A DNA stretch of 55,395 nt from Chara braunii (taxonomy: Eukaryota; Streptophyta; Charophyceae; Charales; Characeae): positions 542,333 to 597,727 of the forward strand of contig BFEA01000537.1 in the NCBI GenBank assembly GCA_003427395.1, written 5' to 3'. This document shows positions 42,070 through 53,305 of the stretch, piece after piece (position 1 is the stretch's first letter; each line of letters opens with the position of its first letter). Under the pieces are notes generated by a model. That model was not told where the DNA came from. It searched no databases and saw only the letters and a list, made by a program, of their open reading frames with translations. Made by a program: the position numbers and the translations under genes.

Positions 42070-42613
42070 CTTTTTGTTTTTATATATAACAAAAACACCC
42101 CCACCAGTGTTAGTGCTGCTGGTAAGAGCAGACACCACTAACACCTGGGGAGAGGCTCCATCTATTAGTGGGGACCGTCATCTGCTGGAAAACGGGTCAG
42201 CGTCCCTTGAAAGAAAACATCTTGACAAGGTGAAAAACAGTGTTAGGTCTGCCAGCATTGATTACCCTGCACAACAGGGGATTGACTGAGCAGACCCTAT
42301 GAGAATAGTGGCTATGGAGTCTGCCAGCATTGATTGCCCTGAAACCCAGGGGATTGACTAAGCAGATCATGTGTAATATCCAGTAAAGTAGCCGTGTGTG
42401 AGCATGCAGGGCAGCCAATCCCTTTTTGTATCTCTTCACCCTTATAAAAGGGCATCAGATAGACCGCTAAGGACTGATACTAGGGACTGATACTAGTCAG
42501 GGGAGCCACACACTCCAAAACCATGCTCAGTTTACTCAGTTGCTTCTAGAATATTCAAAAGGTCAGCAATGCGGCTACTACCTGTTCCTCAGGGGTCGCC
42601 CGTTCAGTCTGCT
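42070..42613 (-). repeat. LINE-B 3' UTR with two CAGGG hairpin units
   Basis: In minus orientation: AGTATCAGTCC (twice), GGGTGAAGAGATACAAA, then two units CTGCTNAGTCAATCCCCTG-loop-CAGGGNAATCAATGCTGGCAGAC (42365-42319 and 42295-42247, period ~72 bp), tail T9 (42206-42155) and a third stem-loop (42144-42107). Same order as LINE-A. Confidence 0.85.
42155..42206 (-). repeat. LINE 3' tail, copy T9 (end of LINE-B)
   Basis: GCTG-ACCCGTTTTC-CAGC, then GGTCC-loop-GGAGC (one mismatch). The third stem, GTGTTAGTG with CACTAACAC, is perfect, where LINE-A has GTGGTAGTG with CACTATCAC. Confidence 0.9.
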
Positions 42614-43719
42614 CTAGAGTCCATACCATTGCATATCCACCATTGCCAGCTGGTGGGGGGGGAAGGGGTGGGGGAATTCTGTAGCAGGTCGCAGTGGGAT
42701 CTCCTGGCCCACAGTAGTCCAGTCTCTGAAACAGATACGGTAGTCTCTCCTGAATTCCTCCTGGTTGCCTTCCTGGGCGGGCTTGCCCTCCCATCTGACA
42801 GATGCGATCCAGCCCCCATTCTCACTGCCCAACCAGTCTCCAAAAAATTGTTGAATTGCTTGTCTTACGTGTTTTGCTGAATGATATAAGTCGAGTTGGG
42901 TTTTAATTTTTTGTCGTTGTACCATGAGTTCTTGTTGAATGTATTGCCTTATCATGTCCGTTGCCTCTTCCCCAGTTATACGGACCTCTTCCAGAGCATG
43001 TATACAATGTTTCCTCCAAAGGGTTCACATGACTGCTCTCCTTCCGAGTTTGAACATATTGTTTTCAAAGGTGTTGTCAGTGGGGGAGGACCATGCCTCG
43101 CATAATAAGGCCCTCCAATCCCATGGCCAGTGAGATCCAGTGCCCAACTGAGTCCAGATCCTATCCCACCATCGCCAGGTAAGAACTGCCCCTAGGCACT
43201 GCATGAATATGTGCTCTATGGTTTCAGGGATTCTGCGGAGGGGAAAGGCAATATTGCATGACTTGCACCACGGTAATGCCCGCCCCTTCTGCTCCAGGTA
43301 TGTACGATCTATCAACCAGTCATTGGTGGACAGGCAGCGGTGTTCTATCTGCTATTGAAGGGAGGCCATCTTCGCAGGCCTAGACCTTGTGGCAGTGAAC
43401 CAACGGATCGGGCGGATTGCCTCAGTCCCTGCATTCAAGTGTGACCTCCATCGGGCCTTCACTATATCTTTTATGTTCACCTTTGGTCGAAGCAGACGAT
43501 ACGTGGCCTTCACTGATAGCATATGCAGTTTTAGGTTCGTCCCTGGCCTGCGTATTCGCATGGGTATCCACTGCCATTCATCGGGGTCAAAGAGAAACTT
43601 CATTACGGGGGTGTTTGGGTGATATGCAATCCAAACATCATTATTCCGTAGTACGCGTATTCTGTGCAGGTCGGTTGTTCTCCATCATCTGATCATATCT
43701 GAGTGGTACCGGGTGAGGT

Positions 43720-43759
<40 letters not shown>

Positions 43760-46700
43760 CCCAAAAAAAAGGGGCCCAGTGCCCAAGGCTTATATTATCA
43801 GCGAAAAAAGAGGCCGGGGTCCTCACAGTCTACCCGGAAAAGGAACCACCTGGGAGCGTTACCCAGTTTTGCTTACATAACTGAACCTGCAACAAAAAAT
43901 GCAAGAGAACCAAAAGGATAGTAATCATTTTATTCCTAGACCCAGACCAAAGTTAACTGAATCCTATGTCCGAGACCTCTCACCCCTTGGGCCGTCTGAA
44001 AAGGTTGATCTGCTAGCCTGGATGATAGGACTCAGAACTGGAGTACAAGCCTATGGGTTCCCGCATTTATGCTATTCCCTTACCAGGTGAGTTTATTTTA
44101 TCTAAGTGGAAAAGGTTTACCAACGTTTCGTCTCCTCTTACCTCCACCACATTATCTACACTTTCCGGATCCCCCGGGGCAGCTACCCAGTCCCCTTCTA
44201 TGAGTCGTGGCCCTTTGCGCAAGATGCGCACCCAGTCAAGGGGGACTGCAAAGGTCAATAGATCAATGTTCTCCTCAATCTTGTGGCAGTGCTTTAGTAT
44301 GGTTCTCAGTTGCGGCCCCGTTTTGCAGTCCCCCCCTTCTATGTCCCATATATCCTTTATTCGGATTATGCTTTTTTTGACCCAACTGTTCCACGGGGTG
44401 TCTGAGCTACGGTACACTCTTCTGTACCGGTCTGTTATCCTCCTGTTCCCAAAAAGAGGCTGGTGCATCACCTCCTCCCACCAGGTTGGTGGGGGTTGAT
44501 CAGGCAACGAGAGTTGGCGCCAGGCCTTGATGACTCGAGTCCAGAAGTCGTCTCTGACCAGGTCCGAACGGGCGGTACCTCGGGGTGAGTCTCGCTCTAT
44601 ACGGGGGCACCACGAGACAGTCCAAAAGCGATCTTCCAGCCAGGTCAGTGGGCTAACTCTTTGCGGTACCTGTGGGGCAAGTCTGGCTATCTGTTCCAGC
44701 GCCAGGGCATGCCATGGGAGGTGCTCCATGAGAAGCAGTTTCCTAACCCACTTGACAGTTAGTGATGTGATCTGGGTATCCGGGTCTAGGTTCCCCAGAC
44801 CCCCTTTGTCCTTGGGTTGGATCACCGATGACTAGGCTACTCTGCTAATAACATTTGAGAGTTCACCATTACCCCTCCACAGGAGGGCCGCTAATTGTCT
44901 TTTTAGCGATCGGACAACCTCCTTGCTGAGGGTCCAAATTGCAGATTTATACCATAAGGCCGCTAGTACTACATTGTTGATCGCAAGCGCTCTGCCGATA
45001 AGGGAGGCGTGTCGATCTTTCCAATTGGCTAGTTTTTCTAGAGCAGGCTTAAGGATCCACTCATCATTCGATGTGGGCTTACCTAATGTCGTCAACCTAG
45101 TTCCTAGCGCTCTAACCGGGGCCGTCTACGGGAGCCATTTGACCCGTGGCGGCTCCGGTGGGCGCACCCCTTGATGGTGGATCTACCACCCGAAGGTCTT
45201 GTTTCCCCAATTGACAGTCATGTCTGGAACTGTTGTAAATCGGTCAAATAATCTCCTAATTTCTTCCATGTTTGCTGCAGTGGCATCTCTCATAAGAGTC
45301 AGCTCGTCAGCAAACATCGAGCAACAGGGATCGTGTCTTCTGGGATAGCGGAGATCTGTTGTCTCCTTAGGTCTTTATTGGCGAGGAGGTTCGTTGTCAG
45401 TGCTTCCATCACTATGATGAAGACGAAGGGTGCCAAAGGGTCCCCTTGGCGAACCGATCGTTGCAGCGGAAAAGCCGGCGCTAACCTTCCATCGACTTAG
45501 TGGCGTTATGATGTAGTATTTCGGTCCAGCGTCGGAATATTGGTCCGATGTTCATTTTTTCCATGCATTTATCTAAGAATAGCCAGTCCACGTGGTCGTA
45601 AGCTTTTTCAAAGTCGATGAATACTACAACCACATTTTGCTTATCTTACCTAGTTAATTTGAAGAAGTTCATTAACTAAGAGGATATTATCCTGAATTCT
45701 GTGTCCTTTGACGAAACCAGTCTGCGTTGGGTGAATAATGTCGTCTAGGACCGGAATCAGTCAGTTTGCTAGGGTTTTTTCAAGCATTGTATAGACGACT
45801 GTGAGCAACGTTATTGACCGGTAGTTCCTGATGTCCATTTTGTCCCCCTTTTTGTGCAGCAGGGTGAGGATACCTTGCCCCACCAACTCCCCCATCCTCC
45901 CTGTATCCTACAAATGGCGATAGAAATCCATGAGGTCCGGGGACATCTGGGTCCAGAAGGTCTCCCATAATTCCTTGGGAAATCCATCGATGCCCGAGGT
46001 CTTCTCTTCATCCATCTGCATCATTGCCGTCCAAATTTCCTCCTTGGAGAGGGGACGATCCAGATCTGTTCGTTGCTGGTCCGTCAAGGTCTTTTCCAGT
46101 GGTTTCAAGAAATCTTCTATTTCCTTCTCCCTGACGTTCCTCTCTTGCTGTGCACATCTTGAAGTGAACAGATCCTTGAAAAAGGACCTGGCTATCTGCA
46201 AGCAGTGGGGGGAGGAGGTGACAATGTCTTGGTTGCCGGTCTGCGGGTCGTATAGCGCTTCGATGGTTGTTCTGTGCGAGCGTGTTCGAGCCATACTAAA
46301 TAATTTTGTGTCCATTGTTCCTTCCATTTGTAGCTTTGTCAGGCAATGTCAGCCTTCCTCTTATTCGTGTTCCTTCCCAACATTGTGTAGCAAAGGTCTG
46401 GAGTCGCAGTTGTAGCCTTTGAACCTCTGAGAAGTCATCTGGTCGTGTGTGCTGTGTGTGTTGGCCATTATGCGAACTGTTTGGATGATCCTGTTGCTCT
46501 GGTTGCTGCAATTGTTGATGAACTTCCATCTCCTGTTGATATTTTATAGCCGCTAAAAGTTTGGAGTATTCTTGATATTTTTTACCCAGATAGAATAGTC
46601 TGTTGTTAAACCAGAAAGTATCCTGCTGAAATTGTTACCGATGTGTATGCCAGAATGCCCAACAGTCTTTGATGTAGTTTTGGAAGGTATTCTGTTTTGA

Positions 46701-47596
46701 GATAGAAGTATTGAGTTTGTAAAAGCCAGGTCCACGGTCGGGTTTCTGTCGGAACGACAAGATGGCCGTACACATTTTATGATCAAGGCCCGGATAGGGA
46801 CTGACAGGTAAGATCGCTGCTAGGAGCAGCGATCCTGCCATATATTCCGATATCAGAATTAAGTCTATCCGAGATCTTGACTGACCCTCAGTACCAGTCT
46901 TCCGTAGGCATGAATAAAACCTGGTATCCAGGTTTAGCCTCCGGAAGGAATCGAAAACTTTTAGCAACAGGCATAACTCGTGGATTATCCGCTCATCCTC
47001 CTCCATGTACGCCGGGGTAGGGAGGGCGTCCGCCATCTGTCCATCCAACGATCCGGGGCTGCATTGCAGTCCCCTGCTATTATAACCGGGACCCCGTCTG
47101 GGATTTGCGACTTGAGGTCCTCAAAAAAGGATCTCCTCTCGCTGACGGTGTTGGGCGCGTAGACACACAAAATGCATAAAATTTCAATTTCCAGCGTGAC
47201 CAGGATGGACACCCATCGACCCCTTTCCTGATCCACCACCCAATGTACCAGGTCCACCCTGGACTCGGGGGAAACCTAGATGGCTACCCCTGCACTACCC
47301 GGCTTTGGGGCATGGGCTATGAAGGCCTTATATGGCCAGATCATTTTTTGGGTACGGTTGTGTTCCGGAGTGTCCATCAGGTGTGTTTCTTGGACACACA
47401 CTATATCTGGCCAGTTTCTATCGCCCACCCCTCTCATCAGGTCCCAGATTGCATTTTGTTTCTCAGATTTGCAAGAGGCCAAGCCATTCACATTCAAGGA
47501 CCTCAGGTCCAGATCTGGTGCTCTCCTGCATTGATTCCAGATACTGTCTTTCTCATACACCGCTCTAACCGGGTCGATCTTGCTCGAAATATTCAT
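42614..47596 (-). pseudogene. LINE-B ORF2 (EN-RT-zf-RVT), broken
   Basis: The start ATG at 47596 (MNISSKIDPVRAVYEKDSIW) lies 35 bp after the middle-domain stop. Endonuclease: SLNVNGLAS, CVQETHLMDT, CVYAPNTVSERRSFF, AGDCNAAPDRW, SRSRIDLILISE, LDHKMC. RT entry: GIDGFPKELWETFW; TLLHKKGDKMDIRNY; QRSVRQGDPLAPFVFIIVME. The RT centre (about 45.2-45.9 kb) has many stops, and the FADD motif is not intact. Downstream: KWVRKLLLMEHLPWHALALEQ, then the nested insertion, then the zf-RVT LPWCKSC with ETIEHIFMQC, and the tail FRRDYRICFRDWTTVGQEIP and EFPHPFPPHQLAMV. TAG at 42616-42614 ends it. Confidence 0.88.
43717..44075 (-). mobile_element. Nested SINE-like insertion with poly(A) in LINE-B
   Basis: LINE-B homology stops near 44090 (DKINSP) and resumes near 43695 (YHSDMIR). 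Between them are ~355 bp ending, in minus orientation, in TGATAATATAAGCCTTGGGC, ACTGGGCCCC, TTTTTTTTGGG and ~38 A. The last ~45 bp before poly(A) match the end of the element at 28449-28505; the rest does not. Its start and any target duplication were not resolved, and no Pol III boxes were identified. Confidence 0.65.
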
Positions 47597-47631
47597 ATAC
47601 TCTTCCTATTACATGGCATGTAGTTGCCTCT

Positions 47632-48306
47632 TTAACGGCGGACCCACGACAGCAGAGCCCAATCCCAGTCCGCAGTTCCTAGTGAGGGGTCCGACCTGAG
47701 GAGGGCGCATAAACATTTTTGAACGTCCTGTTCAGACCAGGTGTCACTGTGTCCAATTTTAGTTATCTGCAGGTTCAGTAGTTGGGCATGAGTGTGCCAT
47801 CTTAGGCCTGCCTCCTTAGTAGGGTCATAGTGTATGAAAATGTCTCGCTGTGCTATTTTGTTGGGGCCTGTTGTGATCGAGGCTAGTGCCTGTACCCCTG
47901 GTGGTAGATTTTCTGTAATGTGGTCTTGTAAATGCATGTGCAGAAGGCCGACCGCTGCCTCAGATGTCCTATTTTGTGGCTCCGCCCAGAATGATGTCCA
48001 GCCCTGTAGCGTGAACCCCCCCTGCCTGCCATTCACTACCAGAGACAGTCCCACCTCCCATTTTTCATTTTTCTTTCGAACAGGGATGAGCAATATAGCC
48101 TCCCGCGACAAGGGGTCGGAGTCACAGCCCAACTCAATTAAGTGACAAAGTTTTCCTTTCCGTACTAGGTCCAATGGTGCGTTCTCATCTGGGTCCGGAG
48201 GGTCCGGGCTCGGCAACATAGTTGGTTGCTGCAGAATTGGGGGATCCCGAGTCCTCTGGGCTTGTTTGGTGTCTGTCGTGTTTGTCGTGTCCGTCGAGTT
48301 TGTCAT
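47632..48306 (-). CDS. LINE-B middle ORF, conserved, unknown function
   Basis: An intact 224-codon frame from ATG 48306 (13 bp after the ORF1 TGA) to TAA at 47634-47632, 35 bp before the ORF2 ATG. Residues 1-50 are low-complexity (MTNSTDTTNTTDTKQ, Pro-rich). The core is GKLCHLIELG, AILLIPVRKKNEKWEVGL, GGFTLQGWTSFW, GVQALASITTG, QRDIFIHYDPTKEAGLRWHT and CLCALLRSD, ending DWDWALLSWVRR. LINE-A carries the same core at 20.5-21.0 kb, so it is a real protein. It is the only long coding part of either LINE without a stop. The IRRKTGKWELG-like strand is vaguely reminiscent of Nudix proteins, but no Nudix box is present. Reinitiation after ORF1 would be one way to express it. Confidence 0.75.
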   Translation of the reverse strand: MTNSTDTTNTTDTKQAQRTRDPPILQQPTMLPSPDPPDPDENAPLDLVRKGKLCHLIELGCDSDPLSREAILLIPVRKKNEKWEVGLSLVVNGRQGGFTLQGWTSFWAEPQNRTSEAAVGLLHMHLQDHITENLPPGVQALASITTGPNKIAQRDIFIHYDPTKEAGLRWHTHAQLLNLQITKIGHSDTWSEQDVQKCLCALLRSDPSLGTADWDWALLSWVRR

Positions 48307-48319
48307 GTTCTACTCACCT

Positions 48320-50493
48320 TCATTTGTTCGTTGCTGCGTGTGGTGGTTGAAAGCGAGCAAACACTATTGTAGTCAGTCTGTGCCATGCTTCCGTCCACTT
48401 CACCTCCGATTGTAGTCCATTTTCCAATACGTTTTTGAGTGAGGCGCTCGTGTCCAACATGGGGAATAACTCTAAGTACGTCTTGTCTCAGAAATCATCG
48501 GTGAGGGGGCCGTATTTAGCTTTCAAATTCCCCATCAGCCAGTCTGCAATGGCGACCAGTTTCTGTTCTATCGGCAGGTCTGGTGGCGGCGGCCCCTCCT
48601 CCTCACCTTCCGGGTTGCTTTCTGGGACCAAGACCTCCGGTGACGTGCTGGCGTTGGCTGGGAGCGGGTCGGCCTCCATCGATTTTGAATCAAACTTAGC
48701 CTGGAAGGGGTCAATCTCCCTCTCGCCTGCTGTCATCCTTGATTGTTCTTGCTTCTCAGCCCCCACCTCCACCTCCATACTTCCCACCTCCATCGAACCC
48801 TCCGGTTGTCCCTTTCCGTCCACCTGTCCCAGCCGGTTATCCACTTGTGTTGATGCCTCCTCCATCCGTGTGTTGGTTCCTCCCCCCCTCTGCTGTATCT
48901 GTTCTAAGGGGAGGTCCCCAGGAGGTTCCTTGGTGCCATTTGTATCTTCCTCCTGGACGTACAGCGTGGCAGCGGGGCCCGGGGTACAACTGGGGTTATC
49001 GTTTCCCTTTCGCCCTGGGCTGGGTTCCGTCTGCTGTTTTTTAACCCAAACTTCTTTTCCTCCTTCCCTGCCCACCGTTTTCCAGCCTAAGGTTTCCAGG
49101 TCACCCTGCCGGGGGCGTAGCTATAACTCATGTGCTTTCTCCTCCACCGGGGGAGGGGGGGTCCATGTGTTTAGGGAGCGTGTCCCCCAGTCCGGGTCCC
49201 CAGGTCTTTCCCATTTCCATCTGATTGAGGTACCATCCTTCTGACAGTCTTCGATGTACACCCATCCTTCATGTCCCGGGTCCACTATCTTCCAATCGGT
49301 CACCTTAACCGGATCCCTCAGCAGTCTCCCCGTTGTCCGGGTTCTTTTTTGCGGATGGAGTGGACAAACATACTCTGTGCTCAAATGGCCGTATGCCCTA
49401 CATTTGTGGCACCACGACCTTAGTTTGTGTGTCGTGTGAATCATGTACTCCCTTCCCCCAACCTGATTCGGAATCACGTCATCGAGGGAGAATGGGTGGC
49501 CCTGGGGAAATCTAGCACCATCATTAAGTAATCGTCCCTCTTGGCCACGTAGGAGGGGAGGGGGTCTATGAACGCTACAATGTCGTACGGCAGTCCGAAA
49601 TCGTATACGAACGCGGCTGCCTGAATTTCAACTAGGATATGGTGAAACTCCACCAGTAGAAGTCTTGCATGAGTTGTGCCCTCCTCTCTTCCGGCCCCAG
49701 CCTGCGAGGTGGCGCCCACAGGTGAATTCGAGCCTCCGACCGCTCACATCGAAGGCGCTTCCACCCATCTATTGTTATTTTGTCTGATTCATGCAGGCTC
49801 AGGACTGTGAACAAGGTATTGGAGACTGGTTGGGTGAGAAAATGGTCCCTGGCCAAGTCAACACTGTTTTTCATTATTTCCAGCCAGTGGGCGATCCACT
49901 TAACTTTCTTGTTGACCGTCATCAAGAAACACCCAGTTGCTGACGTGTTTCTTGTAAACCTCGTCCAGGCAGGCCATGCCACTTTTAGGATATGCCTTCA
50001 CCATGACCTGCTTACCCCCGTTCGTAACCACTCGAGTTTCTGAGGCATGAAAAAAAAAATTCATGAAGAAAGCCCGTGCTTGTGGCACCCCGTCCAGGGG
50101 GATCTCGAGATTCCCAGTACGCGGGCTTCCCTGGCCCCGATGGATGGTCAGGGCTTGACCCTGGTTCGGATTTTTAAGTTTGTCCGCCCAGGTGAGTTGC
50201 GGCTGGGCAGTACTCGATCTCTGGGCTGGGGGGGGGTGCTGTGTTTTCCCCCGTAGCTCAACTTCTTTCTCCTCCTCCGTCAGGACCCCTGTGTCCTCCA
50301 TTGGCTTCCCTTCCCTGCTCGAACCTGACTCCACCTGTGGGGGGGGCTGTGCGGCAAAATTCTTTGGGGCGTTTTGCTGATGAGCCCATCGCTTGTGCCG
50401 GAGGTGCTCGTCTGCCAGTTGTCTCATTGCGCCACTATAGAATAACATCGAATCCAATCTCTTACGTGCTCGCTGCAATCTATTTGGCCTCAT
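48320..50493 (-). pseudogene. LINE-B ORF1 (gag-like), frameshifted
   Basis: ATG at 50493 (MRPNRLQRARKRLDSMLFYS). Blocks in order: WADKLKNPNQGQALTIH and GNLEIPLDGV; NWVFLDDGQQ; DHFLTQPVSNTLFTVLSLHE; a block ending FIDPLPSYVAKRDDYLMM; REYMIHTTHKLRSW and the knuckle CHKCRAYGHLSTEYVC (49411-49364; C-x2-C-x4-H-x6-C); WTPPPPVEEKAHEL; a P/E/G-rich linker; then QKLVAIADWLMGNLKAKYG and SASLKNVLENGL, ending in TGA at 48322-48320. Frame changes near 49910, 49630, 49480 and 49100 and a stop near 48488 break it. The same blocks in LINE-A set the order and the start. Confidence 0.8.
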
Positions 50494-50520
50494 GATGATG
50501 GAGTGGGTGATTGGACAATC

Positions 50521-51995
50521 TATCTACCTGTACATAAGCCCCTGTGTCCCACGGCGTATTTAATTGTTTTTCATTTTTAATTGTTTGTGGCTTTAGTTTG
50601 TAATTGTATTTTTATTGTTTTTTGTCGTTTTTTCGTTTATTACTTCTTTTATTCCTTCTTGATCTTCAATAGTTATTATGCTCCGGAGGCTGGTTGGGAT
50701 GGGTCAGAGGCTGCACCTTCATCTGTCATCATGTCGACATATCACACTTCACATCCCCCTCTCACCATACCTCACTGTCCTTCCTTGTCTGTTTTCTCTC
50801 TCCTTTCCCTTAGCCCCTGTTTTCTGGCCTTCCTTTTGCCATGGCGGCTTTCCTTGCCTCCTGCTCCGCAGCCCTCCACCCGGCTTCGTCTGACCCTCCC
50901 CTTGTCCTTCCCCTTCCCCAATTCAGCGTTGACCGCTGTTGGTTCGATCCTTCCTCCGTTAATCCCCCTTTTTTTGTCTGCCCCGTGCTCCTTCTTTACC
51001 TCATCCCTCCTCATCAGCTGCCCCCCCCAACAATCCCTCCCACCCTCACCCCTCCGTCCCGCCTCTACACCGCTTCTTCTTTCCCTCCGCCCTCACGCAC
51101 TTTGCGAAGCACTGCTCTCCTCGATTCTGTTTGTGATGCTGCAGGAGGCACTTCGTCTACCTTTACCCTACTGGTGATCACTGTACGATCCCTCTCACCC
51201 TCACCCCGCTCCGTCCTCTTCTCTACTCCCTCCACCCATGTGTAGGCAAAAGGTAGTGTAAGAGAGAGGGAATCCACTCACCTTATCTTGGAGCACACAC
51301 CTCTCGGTTGATGCTGCATCTCGTACCTTGTTTTTCTCCCTTCCCCCTTCACTCTGTTCGTTACACTCCCTCTCCCCTGTTTCCGCTGTGAAGAGCCACT
51401 CCTCCCCCTTTCTCCGTTGCCCCTCGCACCCTTTTCCTTGTTTCCGTTGCAAAGAACGAGACTCCCACAGGTAACAAAACCCACGAATCGTTCGCCTCGC
51501 CCCCCGGTCTCCCCTTCGCACCAAGTGTCGGATTCTCCCCTGTCCCTGCTTTTCTACCTACTCGTGCCTTGTTGTGACCGTTGTACGCTATGTCTCATGT
51601 CGGTTGTCGCCGCTTCGTTGTCCTTGCTCTGCATCGAACCTCGTCTCCGTTGTCTTCATTACTAGGTTTGTCTCCACGCCAAGTCTGATCGCGAATCCAC
51701 CATGTCCGTGTGCACAATCTGCTCCGTTCCGGCGACCGCATACGGCCTATTCACCTTTCCCGGTCCCTGCTACCTCGCGTCGAGCAGGTCAGCACTGCGC
51801 CCCGTCGGGCGCTGCCATCCTTAGCCGACCGCCGTTGACCAGCTATGGCGGCTGCTCACTTGTCGTCAGCTCCGGCGCGATTTCACCTGGCTGCGTCGTC
51901 ACCCCGCAGTTGCGCCCTGCGGCAGTTCGGCGCTACCGGCGTCGAAACGCTTGTGGAAGTGCTAAACAGTTCGTAGTTGGTTGTTTGGAGCGCCT
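50521..51995. other. Unassigned CT-rich to GC-rich region
   Basis: 50521-51250 is pyrimidine-rich on the plus strand (CCTTCCTTGTC, CTCCCACCCTCACCCC) and sits upstream of LINE-B ORF1, so it may be its 5' UTR. 51250-51470 is similar with short repeats (TTTCCGYTGYRAAGA). 51700-51990 is GC-richer with many CG dinucleotides. Open frames here are low-complexity and not convincing. Confidence 0.4.
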
Positions 51996-52002
51996 GGAGG
52001 AC

Positions 52003-52012
52003 TATATATAAG
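52003..52012 (+). promoter_or_regulatory. Candidate TATA box
   Basis: CTATATATAAGG followed by GGGGCGGG, downstream of a CG-rich 300-bp stretch. The match to a plant TATA box is good, but no recognisable gene follows; it could belong to a degraded element or a non-coding transcript. Confidence 0.35.
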
Positions 52013-52603
52013 GGGGGCGGGCACTCTGTCTGTGATGTCTGTGGTGCATATGGTCTATGGGGGATGATAGATGTCCATCAAAGTGGCCTCCTGGGTCAGC
52101 AGGTGGTGGGAACCAACAGTCTGCGGGTTCTACTTGTGGTGTGAGTAATTGTGGATGTGTGAACTGCATTGTTTTATGCTGCACGGCTGCCTTGCTGCCC
52201 ATCCCGCTTGGTCCTCATGGCATTCTTTGCAGCTGCTGCGCTGCTGTATAGTCTGGCTGTGTCGTTGGTGTTGCCTTCTGCTTCGCTTCACTGTTGCCTT
52301 GCTGTCCATCCACGGGCCTTGTCTTCCTGTGCACTTTGCTTGTATGCCGTGTGGTTTGGCTGTTTGGCACTATTGCCATTTGTTTGTTGTCATGATGCCC
52401 GTCCACCTGCGCTGCCGTTCCACCGGCAGAGTGACCTGATGCTTCGCTGAGTAGCTGCCTGCTGCCATGTTCCGCTGATAGATAGGGATTCTGTCACGTG
52501 GCAGGGGCGGAGCAGAACCTCGTTTGAAGTGGTAAGGATTGTAGTTTCGCGGGTCCTCTGTGGGTTAGCCTGGTGAGGATATGCTTAATAGACCATATTG
52601 GTG
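52013..52603. other. Unassigned sequence downstream of the TATA-like site
   Basis: TG/CTGC-rich sequence with loosely repeated words (TTGCTGTCCATCC / TTGCTGCCCATCC). No convincing frame; the open frames at 52057-52450 overlap one another and are Cys/Leu-rich. Confidence 0.3.
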
Positions 52604-52746
52604 GGCAGTTAATCCCCTCGAGTGAGGGCAATCAATGCTGCATATCATCCACCAACTTACATCTGGCTCCATCCCGTGGTTTTCCTGTAAGTGGGACGCT
52701 GGACCCGGTTTCCAGCAGGTGCAGCTCCCCACCAATAGATTGGAGC
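52604..52746 (+). repeat. LINE 3' UTR unit plus tail T10
   Basis: One CAGTTAATCCCCT-loop-AGGGCAATCAATGCTG unit (52604-52643), then tail T10 (52693-52746) with both stems intact: GCTGGA/TCCAGC and GCTCC/GGAGC. A 5'-truncated LINE 3' end. Confidence 0.85.
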
Positions 52747-53008
52747 CGTCTAATTGGGAGGCCTATTATTGGAGAACGCTCTTTTTTTTTTGAAATAACT
52801 GCACGGGTGACTGCTGCAACGTTTCAAATTCGCAGGAATAACAGTCCACTGCAAGCTTGGGCGAAGACCAGTTCGAAACTGCAAGAAAAACAGTAAACTG
52901 TGCCTTCAACGGCCTTTTTTTTTTTTTTTTTTTTTTTTGATAAAACCACCATGTGGCTATTGATAGGAGTGATGATAAGTGCATACACTTCTACGAGCTC
53001 CACTGGGA

Positions 53009-53121
53009 ACTCCAATCTATTGGTGGGGAGCTGCAGCTGCTGGAAAACGGGTCCAGCGTCCCTTGATATACAATGATCAGAAAATGTAACTGATAATGCT
53101 GGGAAACTGGCCCAGCGTCCC
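53009..53121 (-). repeat. LINE 3' tails T11 and T12, minus strand
   Basis: T11 (53062-53009): GCTGGA-loop-TCCAGC, GCTCC-loop-GGAGT. T12 (53121-53098): only the first stem, GCTGGG-CCAGTTT-CCCAGC, in which A:T of the other copies is replaced by G:C. T11 is inverted relative to T10, 260 bp away. Confidence 0.8.
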
Positions 53122-53128
53122 TTGTCGT

Positions 53129-53130
<2 letters not shown>

Positions 53131-53161
<31 letters not shown>

Positions 53162-53186
53162 CCCTTCTTCTTTTTTTTTTCTTTCG
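53131..53186. repeat. T-rich tract
   Basis: Long T run interrupted by CCC and CTTC, bordering the third satellite block, as T- or A-rich tracts border the other two. Confidence 0.95.
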
Positions 53187-53198
53187 CGCCTGCTTATG

Positions 53199-53305
53199 CC
53201 ATGGCGGAGTTGTCTAGGCCACACCCATGGCTGGGCCATGGCCGAGATGTCTTGGCCATGCCCATGACTGGGCCACGGCCGAGATGTCTAGGCCATGGCT
53301 GGGTT
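53199..53305. repeat. Diverged palindromic satellite block
   Basis: Three units of 37 bp with the core GGCCGAGATGTCTWGGCC, variable spacer ATGCCCATGACTGGGCC. Related to the 36-bp units at the two gaps but more diverged. Confidence 0.85.

Larger units (their letters stand above)
42070..50520 (-). mobile_element. LINE-B, near full-length L1-like retrotransposon
   Basis: Minus-strand counterpart of LINE-A with the same order: ORF1, middle domain, ORF2, structured 3' UTR, tail T9, third stem-loop and a short A-rich end near 42070. At the protein level it is clearly diverged from LINE-A, so the two are separate, older insertions. ORF2 is interrupted by a ~355-bp insertion ending in poly(A) (43717 to about 44075). 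The 5' end is not defined; CT-rich sequence upstream of ORF1 to about 51250 may belong to it. Confidence 0.88.

Noticed and set aside
48435-49244. 269-codon plus-strand frame
   Set aside because: Antisense shadow of LINE-B ORF1, whose minus-strand blocks match LINE-A.
50581-51177. 198-codon plus-strand frame
   Set aside because: Low-complexity Pro/Leu/Ser translation of CT-rich DNA upstream of LINE-B; no recognisable domain.
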